NCBI GenBank assembly: GCA_027625915.1
Contig: JANTQA010000036.1
Span: 491,501 to 555,500 of the forward strand
Direction: 5' to 3'
Source of the DNA: Anaeramoeba flamelloides
Taxonomy: Eukaryota > Metamonada > Anaeramoebidae
DNA: 64,000 nt
Shown: positions 34,101 to 44,048 of the stretch, piece by piece
How the letters are laid out: the number at the start of each line of letters is the position of its first letter
Numbering within the stretch: the first letter of the stretch is position 1
Notes under the pieces: model-generated
Told to the model about the DNA's origin: nothing
The model's database searches: none
The model's input: the letters and a program-made list of their open reading frames with translations, nothing else
Translations under genes and position numbers: made by a program

Positions 34101-36336
34101 AAAAAGATTTCAAAGGTATCTATAAGCAGTTGAGAAACTTTAATGGAACTATTTTGAAGGATTTTTTAAAAATTTTCCAGTTACACTTTTTTAAAACGAT
34201 GTTATTATTATTTTTAATTACCCAAACCATACAATTAATATTAAAATATGTTTTAGTTTTGTTATTTAAATTATTTATCAAAGGTTTTTGTGTACATGTT
34301 TTTTTGAGAACTAATGTACAGTCTCCATCTGTTTATTTTCTAAAATTTAAAGATCATGAAAAATAAATCCAAACCCACATATTTCTCATGAATGATTGAT
34401 ATAATCATTGTGGAAAAAAATCCGAAATCAAAAGATGTTTTTGCATTGTAAGTATTAATGATAAAGTTATTTTAAAAATCAGAACAAAAAAATTTCAAAA
34501 ATATTACTCAAACTGTTTGATTCGACATTTTTAAACAGTTTGAGTAACACTTTGTAACACTTATGGTTCTCTCTTTTTTAAAATTACTTGATTGAAAAGT
34601 TATTTTAATTAAAAAAAAGAAACTAATTAACTTTAGAGAATAATTCCTAAGTTAATAATCGACTGAGTCAATAAAAAAAAAAATTAAATCTCCTTTTTTG
34701 ATTATTTGAATACAATTCAGTGGTTTTGGAGATCTCAAAAATTGTTAAATTTTTTCAGAAATGTTTCGTAATAATCCCCTAATCAAAGAAAAACCGTAAT
34801 TCGAAAACAGTATTGTAATCATAGTACAACTGTTTGAAAAAAAGTGAGTTATCAAAAGTTTTCAAAAATGTTGCTCAAACTGTTTGATACAACACTTTTA
34901 AACAGTTTGAGTAATGACTTTTAAAACTTTTGATAACTCACTTTTTGAAAACAGTTGTTATTGTGATTAATACTATCTTTTCTTTTTAAGAATCAATTTT
35001 TTTCTTTTATTAATTGATCTTAAGTTTTTATTTTAACTAAAGTTTACAATTAAAAATCGTTTTTAACTTTTTTTCCTTGTTTCACTTTTTTTCATGTATA
35101 AAAAAAAAAAAGTTTAACACTTAATACTTATTTATCAAATCCAATATTTATCACACAAAAAAGTCCTTAATTGATTATACTGTTCTTTTCGGAATAAATG
35201 GGAAAAAAATTTTTACTACTTTTTCTTTACTCATCTCTTTAAGCCCTCGTCCCAGTATAAAAGCAAAAAATGTCTATTTTTTTGTCATTTTTTTTTCAAT
35301 CTTCTTTTTCAAAAACCCCATGAATAAAAGGTTTCCTGAAATGTAAAAATGATTACCATTCAAGACTAGCCAAAAACTTGGTTCAAAACTATAACTTTTA
35401 GATATTCAAAAAAAGTTGTTTTAAAAAAAAAATGACTAAAAAAAATGGACATTTTTTGCTTTTATACTGGGACTGAGTGCTTTAAGGAAATTTTCAAGAA
35501 AGAAATTGGAATTTATGATCCCTAATTATTTGTTTGATCATTTTTAATGTCCACAATGATTTATGTTAGGGTGAAAGAAGAACCAACTAAATGAACGAAA
35601 TATTTCAGAAATGAAAAAAGAATAATGAGATGAAATTAGATCCCATTTCAATTTCAAATACCAGTAAAATTTTTTTCAGTTTCAGTCAACTTAAATTTGT
35701 GCAATAGAATCCCTTTAATCTTTTCAATTTTTTCTCTTCTTGCTTCTTTTTTGAATGAAACAGTATTTGAAGTGAATTAATTTTCTGTTTTCAAAATAGT
35801 GATAAGATCAAAAAAAAAAAAAAAAAAAAATAGTATTTCAAAATAACGAGTCAAGATCATTAAGAGAAATAAAAACAAATTTAATGCTGAACTAACTTAA
35901 AGTACGCTTTTAAAAGTCTCATATTTTGGTTTCATATTTGAATAAAGAGAAAAAAGTAGAAAATAAAAAAGAAAAAGAAAAATAAAAAGAAAAAAGAAAA
36001 AAAAGGTTGTTTTTACTAATCCCATCCTTCGTTCATAACAAATTCATGGATTTGAGGATATTTAGCAAGATTTTTTCCATAACCTGACTGAATTCGAGCT
36101 AAACCAGACTTTTGTTCGACTTCCTCGTCTGGATCTTCAAAAAAGATTCCTGTATCATCTTGGATTTTTTGTAATTTTTCATCATCAGTCAGTTTTGCAA
36201 ATTCAGAATCAAATTCCTCGATCACAATGTCATCGTCTGAGTCTGTATCTGTAGAAGTTGAGCTGATAATAATTTTGGCACTTGTGAACAAAGAGACAGT
36301 AAGTAAGATAATTAATAAGGAGAGTGTGATTTTCAT
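31118..36336 (-). CDS. Sep15/SelM-like ER thioredoxin-fold protein without redox cysteines
   Basis: Two exons on the minus strand: 36336-36017 and 31271-31118, separated by a 4745 bp intron (GTAAAA..TCTATAG) that splits a Tyr codon. The spliced product is 157 residues. Residues 1-20 are a signal peptide (hydrophobic LLIILLTVSLF), followed by an acidic linker. Residues ~80-150 resemble the Sep15/selenoprotein M domain: AKYPQIHEFV, then the junction GWDYEGLEVLFIGDKPELLEL, then LPQLREKLIELGVKPKK. In that family the fold carries CxU/CxxU or CxxC and acts in ER protein folding; here there is no cysteine in the entire protein, so a classical redox role is ruled out. The match of reading phase and family alignment across the long intron supports the gene model. 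Family assignment is moderate. Confidence 0.6.
31489..32429 (+). mobile_element. 941 bp TTAA-flanked DNA element, family A (copy A2), inside intron
   Basis: TTAA at 31485-31488 and 32430-32433 flanks GGGACTAATCTC and ..GAGACTAGTCCC. It is inverted relative to copy A1 and highly similar to it. The plus-strand frame at 31732-31836 reads MSKKAKPCCVCGRPTKNN.. and ends LDLHEKVV; a CCVCG pair of cysteines suggests the start of a zinc-binding protein of the parent transposon. It sits in the long intron of the Sep15/SelM-like gene. Confidence 0.78.
33041..33400 (+). repeat. ~360 bp dispersed repeat, family K (copy 2), inside intron
   Basis: Direct diverged copy of 28278-28636. Immediately followed by the family A derivative at 33452. 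Confidence 0.65.
33452..33622. mobile_element. 171 bp TTAA-flanked deletion derivative, family A (copy A4)
   Basis: TTAA at 33448-33451 and 33623-33626 flanks GGGACTAGTCTC.. and ..AGATTAGTCAC. Same internal deletion type as copy A3. Lies in the long intron of the Sep15/SelM-like gene. Confidence 0.75.
34505..34964. repeat. Two related fold-back repeats (family H)
   Basis: A small palindrome at about 34507-34551 (ACTCAAACTGTTTGAT..AAACAGTTTGAGTAA) recurs as the centre of a longer fold-back at 34827-34964. The arms of the longer one read CAACTGTTTGAAAAAAAGTG and continue GAGTTATCAAAAGTTTT, against the complement on the other side. Both could form strong hairpins in RNA of the host intron. No coding capacity. 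Confidence 0.7.
35239..35485. mobile_element. 247 bp TTAA-flanked fold-back MITE (family I)
   Basis: Arms of about 55 bp: the left contains GTCCCAGTATAAAAGCAAAA and the right its complement (ending CTGGGACTGAGTGC), with TTAA at 35239-35242 and 35482-35485. The centre has no coding capacity. It lies in the long intron of the Sep15/SelM-like gene. Confidence 0.7.
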
Positions 36337-36366
36337 ATTATGAAAAAGTTAAAAGAAAGATTTTCG

Positions 36367-36377
36367 AAAAAAATGAT
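36367..36377 (-). promoter_or_regulatory. Putative core promoter motif of the Sep15/SelM-like gene
   Basis: On the minus strand ATCATTTTTTT ends 30 bp upstream of the start codon at 36336. Confidence 0.55.
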
Positions 36378-38164
36378 TTTCATATCAAATGTTTTTGCTT
36401 TATTCAGGATAAGATGGTGTCATTAGATTAACCTCAGAGAAAACGTGGTATTATGTATTCTTTGTAATTTACCTTACCTTCAGAAATAATTGATTGATAC
36501 AGGTTACCTTTCCATATTTCTTGAATTGATAAAATCAGATTTATAATAAAATTGTTACTTTTGTGAGTAAACATTTCATTAAGACATAAATTAGATTATC
36601 GTAACTATACAATTTTTATTTTACATGTAATACTAAACTATTTTTATAAAATCATTTTATCTAAAGTCCAAATTAGGATGAATGTGATCTTTTTATATAC
36701 AAAAAAAATTAATTCACAGAGCATATAACTAATATTTTTAATTGCCAACCATTGCTTTTTTTTAGTATGAATAGAACACATAATCCAGTACCCCATAATT
36801 AGTTGAAGGACAAATCAATTTTGAAGATTCTTTTGATGATATTATAAGAAAATTTTAAATTATGAATTGAATTTTGTTAAAAATTTTTTGTTTTTTTTTA
36901 AGAAAATATATTTTTTTTGTTGATAAAATTCAGTCCACATAAAAATTTAACTCTTTTTTTTTGAGACATAATTTTACAGTTTATTCCTTTTATTTTAAGA
37001 TTTTTTTTTTAATATTAGAAAGAAAAACTCTATCAGGGGAAAAACTTTTTTAAAATTTGATCTTCATTTTTCGAATTTCTTTTTTGATAGCCAAATAAAA
37101 TTTAGAAACCACTGTCTTATTTCCTTTTTAGTTATTGTCAGTTTTTTTTTTTTTTTTTTGATTATTTAATTTGTAAATCTTCTGTAAAAGATCATAACGA
37201 TTTTATATTTCACCTCATAGATTTTTGATAACTCCAATGATTGTTTTAAAAAAGTAAAATGATCTACTTTTTGAGATATATAAACTCCATTTCACTCAAA
37301 GGGGAGGCCGAGTAAAAAATGAAAAAGTCACTTTATTTTTAAGAATCAACAAACTTTCATTTTTTAGAAATACATGAAATAATAAACATTATATTAGAGT
37401 CAATAATCATCAAAGAAAAGCCTGAACAAACCATAAATTTCAAAAAAACAAAATTAAAAAATTTGTGGTCCACTTTTGTTGAAACTTACTATTAAAAATT
37501 TCTCAATAACTTTAGGAAATTAAAATCGTTGACAATAAGATTTTTTAAATGTAAATGTATGAATTTTAAATGAACATACAAATACTCACTATTCTTAATG
37601 TTAATTTGGAGTTTCAAACATTTTTTTTCAAATTTAATTTATTTCAAAAAAAAAAAAAAAAAGAAAAGAAGAAAAAAAACAAAAAAAAACAAAATATTTT
37701 AATAAATGAGAAAAAATGACTTAATCAAAAAATTCAAATTTTAGTTTGTAACGAATAATGAATTAAACTCATAGAATATGTTTTATTTCTTCAATAAAAC
37801 TGGGCACCTTTGAATAAATATATATTTATATATATATATATATATATATCTAAAATTTAGAAATTTATAAAAAAAAAAAACATTTCAACTAAAAAAATTT
37901 GAAAAAAAATTTATTTTTATTTTTTTTTTTTAAAAGACAAAAAATTTCATAAATTATTTCAGAAATAATGGAAAATTTTTGAATAAATGACGAAAATTAT
38001 ATTTTAAAGAAAGATTCAATAATTGTTAATCATCAATAGGTTGGGAAAATAAAAGTTGAGTATAGTCTCAGAAAAAAGAAGTAAAGGAACTAAAATAAAT
38101 AAAAAAAAAAAATTCTGGTGAACAAAAGATATTAATATAAAGATAATTCAAGAAAAAAGAGACA
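36378..38164. other. Gene-free stretch between two minus-strand genes
   Basis: AT-rich with a (TA)n microsatellite at about 37819-37849 and A runs near 37650 and 37870. No gene recognised. Confidence 0.5.
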
Positions 38165-39640
38165 TTATTTTTTGTTCTCCAAAAGAAAATTGATTGTTTG
38201 TTCAAGATCACCATTAAAAGATCTTAATAATTTTCGATTAAATATTCGATTCGCAAAGCCTAAATTCGAAAGTGTGTTTAATTGATCTTCATCGTTAATT
38301 TCGTTTTCTTTATTTTTCATATTAAGATTCTTTCTGTTGAGGCTTTCTTCTTGCTTCCATGGGTTTTTGAAGAAACCACTTTCTTTGTTGTTATATGGAC
38401 AATAAAATTCAGAACCAAATTTCATTCCAAATCCACCACCCATTCCTCCACCAAGTCCCCGACCCATTCCAAATCCTCCACCCATTCCAAATCCTCCACC
38501 CATTCCTCTTCCACTTCCTTGGCCAAGTCCCATTCCTCTTCCAAATCCTCCACCCATTACTCTTCCTCTTCCCATTCCACCACCAAGTCCTCTTCCAATT
38601 CCACCACCAAGTCCTCTTCCCATTCCTCTTCCCATTCCTCTTCCACTTCCAAATCCTCCTCCCATTCCTCTTCCAAGACCCTGACCAATTCCCATTCCTC
38701 TTCCTCTTCCCAGACCTCTTCCAAATCCTCCACCCATTCCTCTTCCAGTTCCTTGACCAAGCCCCATTCCTCTTCCTCTTCCCTGACCACCACCAAGTCC
38801 CCTTCCCATTCCCCTTCCCATTCCAAATCCCCCACCCATTCCTCTTCCACTTCCTTGACCAAGTCCCATTCCTCTTCCTCTTCCCATACCTCCTCCAAGT
38901 CCCATTCCCATACCTCTACCCATACCTCTTCCAAGTCCCATTCCCATACCTCTTCCAAGTCCCATTCCCATACCTCTTCCAAGTCCCATTCCCATACCTC
39001 TTCCTAATCCCATCCCCCCTTTCATACCACCTTTCAAGCCCATTCCTCTTCCCATCCCTCTCCTTCTGATCGCAAAATATTCGTTATTATTCTCTTGATC
39101 ATTTTCCTCTTCTTCTACTTTTTCTTTCTCTTTCTCTTTTTCTTTCTTAATTGTTATTGTTTCTTCATAGCTATCGTCATCATCGTCTTCTTCTTCTTCT
39201 TCGTCTTCGTCATAATCATAATAATCAAAACCATTGTTGCAATCATCAATGTCATCATAATTCTTCTTTCCTTCTTCCAAATACTCAGAATTTGTCATAT
39301 CTACATTTTCTTCTTCAATTTCAACAAATTTTTGATTTTTTTTGTTAACTTTGTCCAAATACAAGCGCAAAATTGGAGGATTGCTTTGTAGCGAAGACTT
39401 AATAGCTTCTTGAAGTTCAAGATCTGAAGAAAAGAGAACATGATCTTCTTGATTGCCTTTGTATCTGAACATGTAGTTGTTATCTTTTGTATCAATATTG
39501 ATTATTTGCTCAAGTAATTCACAAAGCTCATTGAAAGTTGACGAAATAGAAAGTGAAAATCTATGGAACTGATCGTCAATATACACCTTTGTTGGGATAT
39601 TAATTAAATTTGTTTGGCTTTCGCGTTGAAATTCGTTCAT
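38165..39640 (-). CDS. PB1 - Gly/Met/Arg repeat - UBA protein (p62/NBR1-like layout)
   Basis: 491 residues, one exon. Residues ~17-96 form a PB1 domain with an acidic OPCA-like stretch (YMFRYKGNQEDHVLFSSDLE). Residues ~128-185 are very acidic, then Lys/Glu-rich. At 187-191 the sequence EYFAI is a candidate LC3-interacting motif. Residues ~195-410 are a tandem array of GMGRGMG/GLGRG units, an RGG-like low-complexity region. Residues ~446-491 (LNTLSNLGFANRIFNRKLL..GDLEQTINFLLENKK) are a UBA domain. PB1 at the N-terminus with UBA at the C-terminus is the layout of p62/NBR1 selective-autophagy receptors, but the ZZ and FW domains are replaced by the Gly repeat. A 5' leader intron is possible (TTTAATAG at about -33), and a variant promoter motif ATTCATTTTTTTT lies near 39757-39769. 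Confidence 0.75.
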   Translation of the reverse strand: MNEFQRESQTNLINIPTKVYIDDQFHRFSLSISSTFNELCELLEQIINIDTKDNNYMFRYKGNQEDHVLFSSDLELQEAIKSSLQSNPPILRLYLDKVNKKNQKFVEIEEENVDMTNSEYLEEGKKNYDDIDDCNNGFDYYDYDEDEEEEEDDDDDSYEETITIKKEKEKEKEKVEEEENDQENNNEYFAIRRRGMGRGMGLKGGMKGGMGLGRGMGMGLGRGMGMGLGRGMGMGLGRGMGRGMGMGLGGGMGRGRGMGLGQGSGRGMGGGFGMGRGMGRGLGGGQGRGRGMGLGQGTGRGMGGGFGRGLGRGRGMGIGQGLGRGMGGGFGSGRGMGRGMGRGLGGGIGRGLGGGMGRGRVMGGGFGRGMGLGQGSGRGMGGGFGMGGGFGMGRGLGGGMGGGFGMKFGSEFYCPYNNKESGFFKNPWKQEESLNRKNLNMKNKENEINDEDQLNTLSNLGFANRIFNRKLLRSFNGDLEQTINFLLENKK

Positions 39641-40804
39641 TAGCTGAGATAATATTTTTTGGATAGTTCCTATTAAAATATAAAAATAATAAAAGAAAAT
39701 TATTTTGTTAAATTAACTTTGTCTGTTTAGTAACAGTTTATTAATTTGAAAAAAAATGAATTTTCTATTAGTAAAATTTATTGAAATTCGAAATTTCCTC
39801 AAGAAAGATATCTCAAAACTTCTCCGCTCTGTGATATCGTCACTAAAAATTAACTCTACTTAATGCCTATGTCATTACAAAATTTTTGAGTAAATACAAA
39901 TTTTCGACTTTTTAACAACTAATTCACATTCTTATCAACCCAGATATCACCTTTCTTTGAGAAATATTCTGAGGTAATTTTTCCTTTTTAAAGAAAAAAG
40001 TTGAAAAATAAATATTATTCGGTATCAAAAATTCTCAACAACCTGAATATTTAAGCACATTTTAGTGTTGATCAAAATACAAGTTGGGTTTGAGAAAAAG
40101 AATTTTTTTAAAAATAAACTAATTAATTTGTAAAGGACTATTTCAGTAAATTTGTTTTTTTCCAACATATAAAATTCACAATAAATCAACCTAAAAGTTA
40201 TTTTATTCCCTTTAGTTGTTTTTATAACTACACATTAAATTCGAATAAAATAAAAGAAAAAAATTTAAAAATAATAGAGACAAAATCAAATTAGGTCAAA
40301 ACAGTTGATAGCAAAGCAATATGAAAAATGATCAGTCAATTAAAATTGTTTATCAAAAATTCAAATTACTACAGTTCTCTTCAAAATCAAGATAGACTTA
40401 TAATTTTTTTTTTTTTTTTCTTCAAAAAACAGATTTGTTTTTTCATCTCCAAACATAAGAGTTTTTCATAAAAATATAAAGTTTCATTTTCCAACATTGA
40501 ATGGAAATTACTTCTATCTGCTGTGATGTGTTTTCTTCTTTCTTAATTTCAAGTTCTGTAAACAATAGACGCATATTTTGTTATAGGTTTAAAAAGAGAG
40601 AACATAAATATTTATCTTAAATGTAAACCACAATTTTTTTTCTCTCTTTCTGATCTTGTATTAACTAATTCCTTATTTTTTGATGATCAGCTTCACAAAG
40701 AAGAATTACAAAGCAACAGCAACTTTTTGAAAAAAAAAATCGAGAATTTCAATTAAGTCTCAAAAACAATATGTTATTAATATTTAATATTGATTTCACG
40801 TTAT
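39641..40804. other. Gene-free stretch 5' of the PB1-UBA gene
   Basis: Holds the presumed promoter of the minus-strand PB1-UBA gene; no other feature recognised. Confidence 0.5.
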
Positions 40805-41590
40805 TAGTATCTTGTAAGGAGAAAACAAAGAGTATAGTGTGCTGTTATTGGGTGAAAATCAGATTAGTTCAACATTGTTCAAAAGTCTCTAAAATATTGG
40901 TTAGTAAAGTAGTAATATTTGTTGATCTCATCAATTAAAAATGATCTATGTATTAGTAAAAAAGCCAGCTATTTCAGAAAGAAATCCACAATTTTCAATC
41001 AAAATTAAACGTTGAATTATCAATATTCAGATTGCACATTTGTACAAATACATTTCTCAAATTTGTTGTGAAACTTCCACAAGTTACTAAAAAATTCAAT
41101 TTTATCAAAATTAATAAATTAACCAATTTATTATTTTTACCATTTTTTTCTAAAATATATATAGAAATTACAATTAGCTTTATCAAAAGGAAACAAAAAA
41201 ATCAATTTTTTGGTTTTTATGTTGATGACTAATTGTTTTATTCTTTGAATTTAAAAAATTATAAAAATAATTACTTTTTGTTACTTCTAAATATGAATTA
41301 TTAAAGACTAGAATACATTATTTTGGGTTTCTAATTTTAGATTTGGAAAAAGGAATTAATAAAAATATTTTCAAATATGGTAATTTTTAATTGGGATTTT
41401 TTAATAAAAAAATAAAATAAGTTATTGTAAAATAATAATTTAGCCCAAATTTTTTAGAGAAATTGGACTAGGCTACCCTAAACAATGTCATAATAATACC
41501 CCTTACGCCCGATTACTACACACTTTAATTATATATAAATCTATAGTTGTGCCCTAAACTTAACCAATTAGTAACTTTTATTGAATTTTT
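40805..41590 (+). repeat. ~780 bp dispersed repeat, family J (copy 1)
   Basis: Direct diverged copy of 48558-49330. Shared blocks include GTTGATCTCATCAATTAAAA, ACGTTGAATTATCAATATTC and TTTTGGGTTT. No intact frame. The second copy ends near GCTAATCCCTTAAA, which suggests a TTAA-type end. Confidence 0.6.
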
Positions 41591-43027
41591 ATATTCTTCA
41601 AAAAGAAATCGAGGATTAATTGATATAGTTCAATTAAACTTGATAAAAAAACCCTTTATTATTTTTGAGAAATAAGTTATCATTTTCAAAAGAAATCATA
41701 ATTTCTACTTAATTTCCAGTATTAAGATGGAATTTTTTAATTTGAATTGTTAGAAGGAAATACTAAATCAAAATTAAAATTTGAAAAACCTTTTCATATG
41801 AAAGAAATTCAACTTGTAGCAAAATATAATCCTATTTATAATATATAAGTAAAACGAAAATTAAAATTTACCAATTGAAGATCAGTAAAAATTTTTTATT
41901 TGATATTTTTTTTATAATTTATCATTTTTTTTTTTAATTTTGAAAGATTAATTAAAATTCCTGCTTCTTTATTTGATATAAAAAATAGCAAATTGCTTCT
42001 TATTAAAATCAATTATTTGATTATCTAGTGGGTCAAAATATCTGTGATTAGTAGATAAAATCTGTGTTTCAAATTATAATATGTGTAGTTTTTTATTTCT
42101 CGTTTCAAGAGAAAATTTATTTTTAAAATCCGGTCATCTATTTCAATTTAAATTCCTTTTGGATTTTAATTCATTAATTTTTGAAAAAATAATCATATTA
42201 AATTGAATTAATATAAAGTATTTGAGAATTTTTTCAAGAATTGATTAAATAAGATTTTTTTTTTCAAAAATTGCTTTTTTTGAAGAAAAAATTCTCAAAC
42301 ATAACACTATTTTTTGGAGAAATTTTTTATTTTTGAACTTTAATTGTAATAAATTACTTTATTTTAGCCAGAACTTCAATAAAAAATCTCAGAGATATTT
42401 TATTTTTTAGTGCCATTTTTATGGGTTATTTAATGTTAAAATATTTTAGCAAAGAAAATGAATATTTTTTATTTTATAACACTGACTATAAAAAGGTTGT
42501 ATGTGTTATTTTAACAAGAATATTTAGATAATTTTTTTATTTTATTATTATTATTAAAAGGAATAAATTTTAACAATCTAAAAATATTGAAAAAAATCAG
42601 AAATTATATTATATCACATTGATATTTTTTTTTTTTAGTGTTATTAATAAATTGCTGAAATACTTAACATTTTTCACAAATTATTATTAAGAAATAATTC
42701 CATTTAAAAGTTTTTTTAGGTTCATAATGGAATATCTATTTTTTAAAAAAGTTTTTTGGTAAAAATATAAAATAAATTGTTTGGTTATTTTTATCATAAT
42801 GTTAATTACAAAATGAAGGGATTAAAATTTTCATTCAATTTTCCAAAATATTCACCTTTCAAGAATTAAAATAAATCATCAAATACACAACACATTTCAT
42901 CACCTTTAACATACATGTATGTATTAAGATCGTATTTTACTCTTTTAAGCAAAAATATGTAATTTGATAATTTACTAAACAATTTTTATTTGAAAATAGT
43001 TTACAAGTATTATCCCCAATAAAAAAA

Positions 43028-43258
43028 CCTTTTTTATAACATCTATATAACATTTTTATAACAAAATTTCCTTTTAAATGATGATTTTTTCAATATTTTT
43101 TAAAAAATATTCTTATAACAGGTTTATAACATGTTACAAATTTTATAACACATTTTATAACAAATATTTATGTTATAAAAGTCGTTATGATAAAATTTTA
43201 TAACATTTTAAACGTTTATAACACCTTTACAACACGTTTATAACATGTTATAAAAAAC
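43028..43258. repeat. Cluster of TTATAACA motifs
   Basis: The octamer TTATAACA or its complement TGTTATAA occurs more than ten times in 230 bp, in both orientations, twice close to the palindrome TTATAACATGTTATAA. Spacing is irregular, so it is not a simple tandem array. It may be a decayed tandem repeat or a cluster of binding sites; no function can be assigned. Confidence 0.6.
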
Positions 43259-43520
43259 TTTTTTTAATAGGGTATGTCTTGATTATTTATTTAGATCGAC
43301 TATTTTTATTTTTTTTTTATTTCAATTTTTGAACTGCAAATTTAGAATTTATAAACTGTAAAAAATGAATATAATAATATTATCTTGAGAAATATTTATT
43401 GATCAAAGTATTAAATCTTCTAAATAAAATAAAAAAAAAAAATAGAATAATAATATTATTGTTCTGAATTGTTTGAATAATAATTATTATTTCTCGCTTA
43501 ACTTGAAAAAAAGAATTTGA

Positions 43521-43920
43521 AAAATTAAAAAAAAAAAACTAAAATGATTCTTAATAATAAATGTTTCGTTTAAAGTAAAATTATTTTTTCTCAATAAATA
43601 ATTGAATTAAAAAAAATAAATGAAAAATTAAAAAAAAAAAACAAAATAATTCTTGAAAATAAATGTTTCATTAAAAGTAAAATTAATTTTTCTCAATAAA
43701 TAATTGAATTAAAAAAAAAATTAAAAAGAATAGAAATAAAAAAAACTAAAATGATTCTTGAAAATAAATGTTTCATTTAAAGTAAAATTATTTTTTCTCA
43801 AAAAATAATTGAATTAAAAAAAAAAATTAAAAATAGAAATAAAAAAAATTAAAATGATTCTTGAAAATAAATGTTTCATTCAAAGACAAATTATTTTTTC
43901 TCAATAAATAAATGAATTGT
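43521..43920. repeat. Tandem repeat, four units of ~103 bp
   Basis: Units begin near 43541, 43643, 43748 and 43851 (spacings 102, 105 and 103 bp). Each holds AAAATGATTCTTGAAAATAA, then ATGTTTCATTTAAAG, TTATTTTTTCTCAATAAATA and ATTGAATTAAAAAAA. It lies immediately 3' of the minus-strand gene at 44049. Confidence 0.8.
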
Positions 43921-44048
43921 GGCATCAAAAACTGAAAGAAAATCCTGAATTAAATCTGAATAAAAAAAAAAATAAATTAAAGATAAAAATAAATTATCAA
44001 GTATTTTACTCTTTTCCCTATTCTTACGATTTCGCAGCATCTTTATTC

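Noticed and set aside
34052-34366. 104-codon plus-strand hydrophobic frame
   Set aside because: It lies inside the long intron of the Sep15/SelM-like gene, has no domain and composition expected of AT-rich noise.
36016-36336. Complete 106-residue secreted acidic protein
   Set aside because: The stop at 36016 overlaps a splice donor, and the remaining domain is found in phase at 31271; it is the first exon.
38282-39007. Long plus-strand frame rich in Ser, His, Lys, Thr and Pro
   Set aside because: It is the mirror of the Gly/Met/Arg-coding repeat of the PB1-UBA gene on the opposite strand; the PB1 and UBA domains show which strand is real.
41460-41560. Possible tRNA or small RNA in a GC-richer patch
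   Set aside because: No cloverleaf arms or internal promoter boxes can be drawn, and the patch belongs to dispersed repeat J.
43521-43920. CRISPR-like array
   Set aside because: The unit (~103 bp) is repeated without unique spacers; it is a simple tandem repeat in a eukaryotic genome.
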